A stretch of DNA of 11,013 bases, taken from Betaproteobacteria bacterium UBA2293 (GTDB taxonomy: Bacteria > Pseudomonadota > Gammaproteobacteria > Burkholderiales > Rhodocyclaceae). The translations under genes were made by a program, and so were the position numbers. The first letter of the stretch is position 1; every line of letters begins with the position of its first letter. The DNA is taken from contig DDWF01000037.1 of the NCBI GenBank assembly GCA_002345845.1, forward strand, positions 1 through 11,013, given 5' to 3'. Below are positions 6,716 to 11,013 of the stretch, piece after piece. The notes under the pieces are model-generated. The model made no database searches. It had not been told where the DNA came from and saw only the letters and a program-made list of their open reading frames with translations.

Positions 6716-7819
6716 ATGGACATCAACTCGATCGTTAGACCCGTGATTCAGGATCGCGAGGCGCTCGAGGAGTTCGCCGATGCCCTGACCGACCGTGCAC
6801 CGCAGATCGAACACGACGTCGCCCGCTTGCTGAAAAGTCCTGCCGACCGCGAAATCACCGCCGATCTGTTTCGCGCCATCCACAATATCAAGGGTGATGC
6901 GTCGCTGTGCAAGTTCGAGCTGGGCGTCGCCATCGCCCACCCGATTGAAAGCATGATGGCGCGTTTCCGCGAGGGCGAGATCGCCTTCACGGAACTTCTC
7001 GCCGAACTCGTTTTGCTCGCCGTCGACCGCCTGGAGCTAGCCACCGACGCCCTGCTTGGCGGCCGAACACTCGAGCAACTGCGTCTGCCGGAACTGGTCG
7101 CCGGACTGGATCGCCTGGCCGCGGCGACCGTCGCCGATGTTGACCATGATTGCGCCGAGTTGATTGAGGCCGTAACCGGCTTTCCCTCGGTCATCGCCGA
7201 AATATCCAGCCGAGCCCCACGCCTCGGTGGCGGGCGCAGCGAGCAAAAGAATGCTTCGGCGGACCTGCAGTTCTTCCGTTCCCTGGCCCTGCAACTGGAG
7301 AGCCGTTCACCGTTGTTCAAGGGGCGGACGATGCGCATCCTGCGCCTGGCGCTGGAAACCAACAAGACGGCTGGCAGCCCGATCGATGCGCTGCAACTGG
7401 AAGCTGCCGTTTATCTGCACGATATCGGCATGATGTTCCTGCCCGAGTCCGTATGGTTGAAGGTCGGCAAGATGAGCGAAGAGGAAAAGCATTTGCTACG
7501 CAACCATCCGGGCCTGGCGGCCGGACTCCTGGAGCGCATTCCCGGCTGGGAAGGAGCGGCCGAAATGGTCGCCCAGCACCACGAAATGCCGGATGGCGCC
7601 GGCTATCCCCACCAGTTGCAGGTCGCTGCGATTTGCCCGGGCGCCAAGATCCTGGCCATTGTCGACGCCTTCGAAGCGGTCATGCTCAAGCACATACACC
7701 GCGGTAAGAATCGTTCGGTGCTCCGTGCCATCGCCGAGATCAATGCCTGCGACAAACAATTCGCGCCGGAATGGATCGCTCCCTTCAATGCGGTCATCCG
7801 CAAGACGATCGAAGGCTGA
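6716..7819 (+). CDS. HPt domain / HD-GYP domain fusion protein
   Basis: A 367-residue soluble signalling protein. Residues about 10-115 form a histidine-phosphotransfer (HPt) helical bundle, with phospho-acceptor H56 in FRAIHNIKGDASL (the HxxKG motif). Residues about 185-360 are an HD-GYP domain, the c-di-GMP phosphodiesterase fold: HD at 235-236 (YLHDIGM), H264 (NHPG), HHEMPDGAGYP at 288-298, D317 (AIVDAFEAV). The usual first-helix His (HSxRVA) reads KGRTMRIL here, HDIGK reads HDIGM, and the RPYR segment reads HIHRG, so some metal or substrate contacts may be lost. The likely role is coupling a phosphorelay to c-di-GMP turnover or sensing (inference). No receiver domain or kinase partner is attached; PilS is the only kinase in the window. 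ATG 6716 follows GGGAG with 5-base spacing. It is divergent from ispB and coupled to tcdA by TGATG. Confidence 0.88.
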   Translation: MDINSIVRPVIQDREALEEFADALTDRAPQIEHDVARLLKSPADREITADLFRAIHNIKGDASLCKFELGVAIAHPIESMMARFREGEIAFTELLAELVLLAVDRLELATDALLGGRTLEQLRLPELVAGLDRLAAATVADVDHDCAELIEAVTGFPSVIAEISSRAPRLGGGRSEQKNASADLQFFRSLALQLESRSPLFKGRTMRILRLALETNKTAGSPIDALQLEAAVYLHDIGMMFLPESVWLKVGKMSEEEKHLLRNHPGLAAGLLERIPGWEGAAEMVAQHHEMPDGAGYPHQLQVAAICPGAKILAIVDAFEAVMLKHIHRGKNRSVLRAIAEINACDKQFAPEWIAPFNAVIRKTIEG

Positions 7820-8583
7820 TGGCTGGCAGCGATATTGAACGCCGTTTCGGTGGCGTCGGGCGCCTTTATGGCGATCTTGGTGCGCAACGCCTGCGCAATG
7901 CCCACGCGGTTGTCGTCGGCATTGGCGGTGTTGGCTCGTGGAGTGCCGAAGCATTGGCCCGCACTGGCGTTGGCCGGATCACGCTGATTGATCTCGACAT
8001 GGTTGCCGAGTCGAATGCCAACCGCCAGATTCATGCGCTCGACGATGTCTGGGGCAAGGCCAAGGTGACGGCGATGGCTGAGCGGATTGTCGCTATCAAC
8101 CCGAGCTGCCAGGTGCACTGCATTGAGGACTTCGTCACGCCTGAAAACGTTGGCGAACTGCTGGGCGGTAATTTTTCCGTGGTCATCGACGCCATCGACC
8201 AGGTGCGCGCCAAGGTGGCGATGATTGCCCACTGCCGGGAACGGCGCCTGCCGATAGTCGTTGCCGGCGCGGCCGGCGGACAACTGGACCCAACACGGAT
8301 CAGCGTCAGCGACCTCAGCCAGACCGTCCAGGATCCCTTGCTGGCAAAAGTCCGGTCGCAACTGCGGCGTGCCCACGGCTTTCCGCGAGATGGCAAAAAA
8401 TTCGGCGTCGCCGCCGTCTATTCGACTGAGCCCCTGCGCTATCCGCAGGCCGACAGCAGTTGCGCCACCGCCCCGGCCGCCAGCGGACTCAACTGCGCCG
8501 GTTTCGGCTCCTCGGTCTGCGTTACCGCCGTCTTCGGCATGACGGCGGCCGCCAGAGCCCTTGATCTGATCGCTGCCAGCTGA
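7819..8583 (+). CDS. tcdA: tRNA threonylcarbamoyladenosine dehydratase TcdA
   Basis: A 254-residue E1-like (ThiF/MoeB superfamily) enzyme that uses ATP to cyclise t6A37 to ct6A in tRNAs decoding ANN codons. It is named csdL/ygdL in older literature. Visible features are the opening RRFGGVGRLYG typical of TcdA, the nucleotide-binding loop GIGGVGSW (34-41), the acidic strand end LIDLD (56-60) followed by NANRQIHAL, which is nearly diagnostic of this family, VVIDAIDQVRAK in mid-protein, and the C-terminal conserved CATAP...GFGSS region. There is no ThiF-type zinc Cys tetrad of the MoeB kind. Length is close to E. coli TcdA (268). The ATG shares one base with the preceding stop, so it is translated from the HPt-HD-GYP transcript; an in-frame upstream start at 7771 would overlap that gene by 49 bp and is less likely. 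Confidence 0.94.
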   Translation: MAGSDIERRFGGVGRLYGDLGAQRLRNAHAVVVGIGGVGSWSAEALARTGVGRITLIDLDMVAESNANRQIHALDDVWGKAKVTAMAERIVAINPSCQVHCIEDFVTPENVGELLGGNFSVVIDAIDQVRAKVAMIAHCRERRLPIVVAGAAGGQLDPTRISVSDLSQTVQDPLLAKVRSQLRRAHGFPRDGKKFGVAAVYSTEPLRYPQADSSCATAPAASGLNCAGFGSSVCVTAVFGMTAAARALDLIAAS

Positions 8584-8586
8584 CTA

Positions 8587-9534
8587 TCAGGCCGCCCGGC
8601 TATCCAGCCAGACGACCAACCCCTGAGCGTTCAATTCGAGATCGGTTTCCCAGATCTCCTGCAACTGCGCCTCAGACAAAGTGCAGCCATGGGCCCGTAA
8701 CGCGGTCATCAGGTAATCGCTCATCGCCGCCTTGATCCGCGCATGGCGCTCGCTGCCAGCAGTTGCTTCCGCCTCGGCGATGGCCACCAAATGATCGAGA
8801 TGCCCGAGCAATTCAGCGCCTCGTGCCGCCACATCGACCAGGCGGCTGTAATGCGTCAGGTAGACAGCCTCGGGCTGCAGCGCCAGCAAGCGTTCGACCG
8901 AGGTGCGCATGGCCTGTGGATCGAACTGGGTTGGCGTCGTCGTCGGAAAGATGAAGGGGTGATCGGCAACATCGAGCTCCCGGTAGGAAAGTCCGAACAT
9001 GTCGCCGGTGAAGATGCCGCCGGTCGCCTGATCAACGATGCAGATATGGTGCTTGGCATGCCCCGGCGTATCAAGACAGCGAAGGGAGCGGCCAGCCAGG
9101 GATACAACATGTCCATCCGGCGCCTCGATGATGCGTTCGGCAGCGATCGGCGGGATGTCGCCATAAACCCGCGCCACATACTCGGCACCGTAAACCGCCC
9201 TTACGCCGGCAACCAGCTTCGACGGCTCGGCCATATGCCGGGCGCCACGCGGGTGCACCACCAATCGCGCATTGGGGAAAATCGCCATCATCGCCCCGGC
9301 ACCACCCGCGTGATCGAGATGAATGTGCGTCAGGATCACATAATCCACGGCAGACGGCGACAGGCCCAGGCGTTCCAGCGCCACTAATGCGCCGGGCAGG
9401 GCATCACGACTTCCGGTATCGATGAAGGCGACGCGCCCCTGTTCGACAACCATGTGTATCGCCGCCAGCAACGGCCGGACGTAGGCGGCATCAAAAGCAA
9501 CAATGCCATTTCCGTAATCACGCCAGTCATTCAT
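8587..9534 (-). CDS. Metallo-beta-lactamase-fold hydrolase
   Basis: A 315-residue cytosolic MBL-superfamily protein. The hallmark THIHLDHAGG motif gives H70, H72, D74 and H75. H159 (DTPGHAKHH), D178 (FTGDMFG) and H228 (YLTHYSR) complete a full two-metal site, so it should be a hydrolase rather than a dead homologue. The MBL core occupies about 10-235. The last ~80 residues are a helical extension (LLGHLDHLVAIAEAEA...) ending in an acidic/hydrophobic tail. The general look is glyoxalase-II-like, but the substrate cannot be assigned. ATG 9534 has GGAG seven bases upstream. It converges on tcdA with only 3 bp between stops and no terminator. It is divergent from the alpha/beta hydrolase. Confidence 0.9.
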   Translation of the reverse strand: MNDWRDYGNGIVAFDAAYVRPLLAAIHMVVEQGRVAFIDTGSRDALPGALVALERLGLSPSAVDYVILTHIHLDHAGGAGAMMAIFPNARLVVHPRGARHMAEPSKLVAGVRAVYGAEYVARVYGDIPPIAAERIIEAPDGHVVSLAGRSLRCLDTPGHAKHHICIVDQATGGIFTGDMFGLSYRELDVADHPFIFPTTTPTQFDPQAMRTSVERLLALQPEAVYLTHYSRLVDVAARGAELLGHLDHLVAIAEAEATAGSERHARIKAAMSDYLMTALRAHGCTLSEAQLQEIWETDLELNAQGLVVWLDSRAA

Positions 9535-9563
9535 TTCCGTACTCCACCGTATTGACGGCGCCG

Positions 9564-9594
9564 ATTATACTTTTGCCATCGCCACAACATTCAA
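9564..9594 (-). promoter_or_regulatory. Candidate sigma-70 promoter of the MBL-fold gene
   Basis: On the minus strand there is a perfect TATAAT (9569-9564), with TTGAAT (9594-9589) 19 bases upstream as a weak -35. Predicted start near 9557 gives a leader of about 22 bases with GGAG before the ATG. The spacer is longer than ideal, so confidence rests mainly on the -10. Its DNA is shared with the possible -10 of the divergent gene. Confidence 0.5.
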
Positions 9595-9598
9595 GCCC

Positions 9599-10435
9599 AT
9601 GCCCCACTTTTTCGCCGACGATGGCGCCAAGATTCACCTCAGTATTTCCGGCGATGGATCGCCACTAATCATGTTGCACGGCTGGACCTCCAGCCATCAC
9701 GAGTGGGTCCCCTTCCTCGCCGCACTAAACACGGTGCACCGTGTCTTCCGCTGGGACGCTCGCGGCCATGGTGGCCACACGCTAGGCCCGTACACGGCAC
9801 CTACGGCAGAGCGTATGGCCCGCGACCTGCACAACCTTCTCGATCACTATGCGCTCGACAAGGTTGGCGTAGTCGGCCACTCGATGGGTGCGCTGACGCT
9901 CTGGCAATACATTCGCGACTTCGGCACCGGCCGACTATCACGGGTGTGCTTCATCGACCAGTCCCCCAAACTACTTACCGACGATAGCTGGCAGCATGGG
10001 ATATACGGAAATTTCGACGAAGAAAGTGCCAATCGCCTACTTGGCCTTCTCCGCCAGGATTTCGCCGAGGGCGTCCTCAAGCTGACCGCCTTCGGACTCA
10101 ACGAACGCGCCCGCGAAAAATACCTTGCCGATGCGAGCGGCTGGCAACGTTCCAGGGAAACACTCCGCCAGCAAGAGCCTGCCCCACTGATCGAATGCTG
10201 GCAGAGCCTAACCGCTGGCGATTATCGCGACGTCCTGCAGCGCATCGACGTTCCTTCACTGCTTGTCTATGGCGGAGCCAGCAATTTTTATCACAGCAGC
10301 ACCGCCCACTACGTGGCCAACCAGATACCCAATGCGATCCTGCGTATCTACGAGGGTACCGACCACTCCCCACACCAGTGGCAGCGCGAACGCTTTGCAA
10401 GCGAGCTTATCGCCTTCATGAATCAAGTAGATTGA
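9599..10435 (+). CDS. Alpha/beta-fold hydrolase
   Basis: A 278-residue soluble alpha/beta hydrolase, typical in length for the family. The oxyanion-hole motif LHGWTSSHHEW lies at about 26-36, RWDARGHGG near 51-59, the nucleophile elbow GHSMGA has S95, and the C-terminal histidine is H256 in EGTDHSPHQW. The usual catalytic acid site (GxxD after strand 6) reads GGAS at 225-228, so S228 stands where Asp is expected; the acid may come from elsewhere, such as after strand 7 or D255, or activity may differ. No signal peptide. The substrate is unknown; esterase, lactonase or thioesterase are all possible. ATG 9599 lacks a clear ribosome binding site. It is divergent from the MBL-fold gene across 64 bp and is followed by a terminator before the oppositely oriented rRNA operon. 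Confidence 0.88.
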   Translation: MPHFFADDGAKIHLSISGDGSPLIMLHGWTSSHHEWVPFLAALNTVHRVFRWDARGHGGHTLGPYTAPTAERMARDLHNLLDHYALDKVGVVGHSMGALTLWQYIRDFGTGRLSRVCFIDQSPKLLTDDSWQHGIYGNFDEESANRLLGLLRQDFAEGVLKLTAFGLNERAREKYLADASGWQRSRETLRQQEPAPLIECWQSLTAGDYRDVLQRIDVPSLLVYGGASNFYHSSTAHYVANQIPNAILRIYEGTDHSPHQWQRERFASELIAFMNQVD

Positions 10436-10458
10436 AGATTTTTCGGTGCTGAAAGCGC

Positions 10459-10490
10459 AAAGCCCTTCTAGCGTGAGCTAGAAGGGCTTT
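10459..10490. terminator. Bidirectional hairpin terminator between alpha/beta hydrolase gene and rRNA operon
   Basis: A perfect 14-bp stem, AAAGCCCTTCTAGC (10459-10472) and GCTAGAAGGGCTTT (10477-10490), with a 4-base loop. It begins 23 bp after the hydrolase stop and 10 bp from the 3' end of 5S rRNA on the other strand. Both arms start or end with AAA/TTT, so it can act for both convergent transcripts, although neither side has a long U run. Confidence 0.8.
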
Positions 10491-10499
10491 GAATGGGTA

Positions 10500-10614
10500 G
10501 CCTGGCGGTGACCTACTTTCGCGAGCGTAGTACTCACTATCATCGGCGCGTTGCTGTTTCACGGTCCTGTTCGGGAAGGGAAGGGGTGGGTCCAGCAGGC
10601 TATTGCCGCCAAGC
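10500..10614 (-). rRNA. rrf: 5S ribosomal RNA
   Basis: On the minus strand the terminal stem GCTTGGCGG pairs with CCGCCAGGC at the other end (one wobble). Between them lie CCGAACAGG...GTGAAAC, GCGCCGATGATAGT and CGAAAGTAGGTCA, which are standard bacterial 5S landmarks in a betaproteobacterial style. Length is about 115 nt; the ends could be off by one or two bases. It lies about 105 bp after 23S in the same transcript. Confidence 0.95.
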
Positions 10615-10718
10615 GTAACTTGTATGCCTGTCGCGAGTTACCGCGCCAAGCGCAAAAGGGAGGAAGGTTGTTTGTTGTGACTGCTGTTATGAGTTTGCTG
10701 CAGTGTTACAAGGTTATA
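10615..10718 (-). other. 23S-5S internal transcribed spacer
   Basis: About 104 bases between 23S and 5S in the rRNA operon. No tRNA or coding signal is visible; an open frame on the plus strand from 10551 only reflects antisense of 5S, spacer and 23S. It should be removed by RNase processing of the pre-rRNA. Confidence 0.8.
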
Positions 10719-11013
10719 GGATCAAGCCGTACGGGCAATTAGTATCAGTTAGCTTAACGCATTACTGCGCTTCCACACCTGACCTATCAACGTCGTGGTC
10801 TTCGACGACCCTTTAAGGAGTTCAAGACTCCGGGAAATCTTATCTTAAGGCGAGTTTCACGCTTAGATGCTTTCAGCGTTTATCTCTTCCGAACATAGCT
10901 ACCCGGCGATACGACTGGCGTCATAACCGGTACACCAGAGGTTCGTCCACTCCGGTCCTCTCGTACTAGGAGCAGCCCCCTTCAAATTTCCAGCGCCCAC
11001 GGCAGATAGGGAC
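10719..11013 (-). rRNA. rrl: 23S ribosomal RNA, 3' end (partial)
   Basis: The minus strand contains the end of 23S. The sarcin-ricin loop AGTACGAGAGGACC is at 10966-10954, preceded near the window edge by GTCCCTATCTGCCGTGGGCGCTGG. The last helices follow (GCATCTAAGCGTGAAACTCGCC), ending near TACTAATTGCCCGTACGGCTTGATCC. About 295 nt are present; the 5' part and 16S lie beyond the right edge. The exact 3' end (10718-10722) is estimated from the usual terminal stem. Confidence 0.95.

Noticed and set aside
7603..8376. 257-codon open frame on the minus strand opposite the HPt-HD-GYP/tcdA junction
   Set aside because: Spans two coupled genes in antisense and has no domain signature.
9552..9571. 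TTGACG followed by TATACT on the plus strand as a promoter pair
   Set aside because: The hexamers are only 8 bases apart, far from the roughly 17 needed, so they cannot act together.
10551..10742. 63-codon open frame starting in the 5S region
   Set aside because: Antisense of 5S rRNA, spacer and the 23S end; not a plausible gene.
1..11013. CRISPR arrays, phage genes, toxin-antitoxin or defence clusters
   Set aside because: I looked for short regular repeats and for such protein families on both strands and saw none.

Overview
The window looks like a chromosomal segment of a betaproteobacterium, most likely in or near the Rhodocyclaceae (Dechloromonas/Azonexus-type). This is inferred from the high GC, the 5S/23S rRNA sequence style and the gene content: GTP-type PEP carboxykinase, a pilS-pilR pair followed by ampD, a PP0621-type small protein, and long-chain polyprenyl diphosphate synthase. 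I could not run a search, so the taxonomy is an impression. Almost all of it is compact housekeeping DNA, and I see no phage, CRISPR or defence system.

Layout. 1-320: 3' end of pckG (+), then a strong hairpin terminator. 383-1543: class I/II PLP aminotransferase (+). It converges on, and overlaps by 24 bp, the end of a leftward operon that reads PP0621-like gene (5224-4994), pilS (4997-3393), pilR (3435-2083), ampD (2083-1520). All three junctions overlap, by 4, 43 and 1 bp, so the four genes are probably translationally coupled. 5225-5513 has no intact gene. It holds a decayed C-terminal scrap of an IS3-family transposase and the terminator of tRNA-Pro(CGG) (5514-5590, -). Just upstream is ispB (5608-6576, -), with a good sigma-70 promoter at 6605-6633 that settles its start codon.

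Divergent from ispB is a rightward two-gene unit. The first gene encodes a histidine-phosphotransfer (HPt) domain fused to a degenerate HD-GYP domain (6716-7819). The second is tcdA (7819-8583), coupled by a TGATG overlap. A metallo-beta-lactamase-fold hydrolase (9534-8587, -) converges on tcdA with a 3-bp gap. It shares a 64-bp divergent promoter region with an alpha/beta hydrolase (9599-10435, +). A 14-bp perfect hairpin separates that gene from the tail of an rRNA operon on the minus strand: 5S (10614-10500) and the 3' end of 23S (from about 10719 to the window edge).

How the genes work together. The main functional group is the PilS/PilR two-component system, a membrane sensor kinase and a sigma-54 activator classically controlling type IV pilin transcription. 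It is coupled upstream to a membrane-anchored small protein with a Cys/His cluster and downstream to the peptidoglycan-recycling amidase AmpD. No pilin or pilus-assembly gene lies in the window. The most unusual protein is the HPt-HD-GYP fusion, which could link a phosphorelay to cyclic-di-GMP signalling. Several consensus HD-GYP residues are replaced, so it may be catalytically altered or act as a receptor. Nothing here clearly amounts to a previously undescribed system, and the findings are offered at modest interest.
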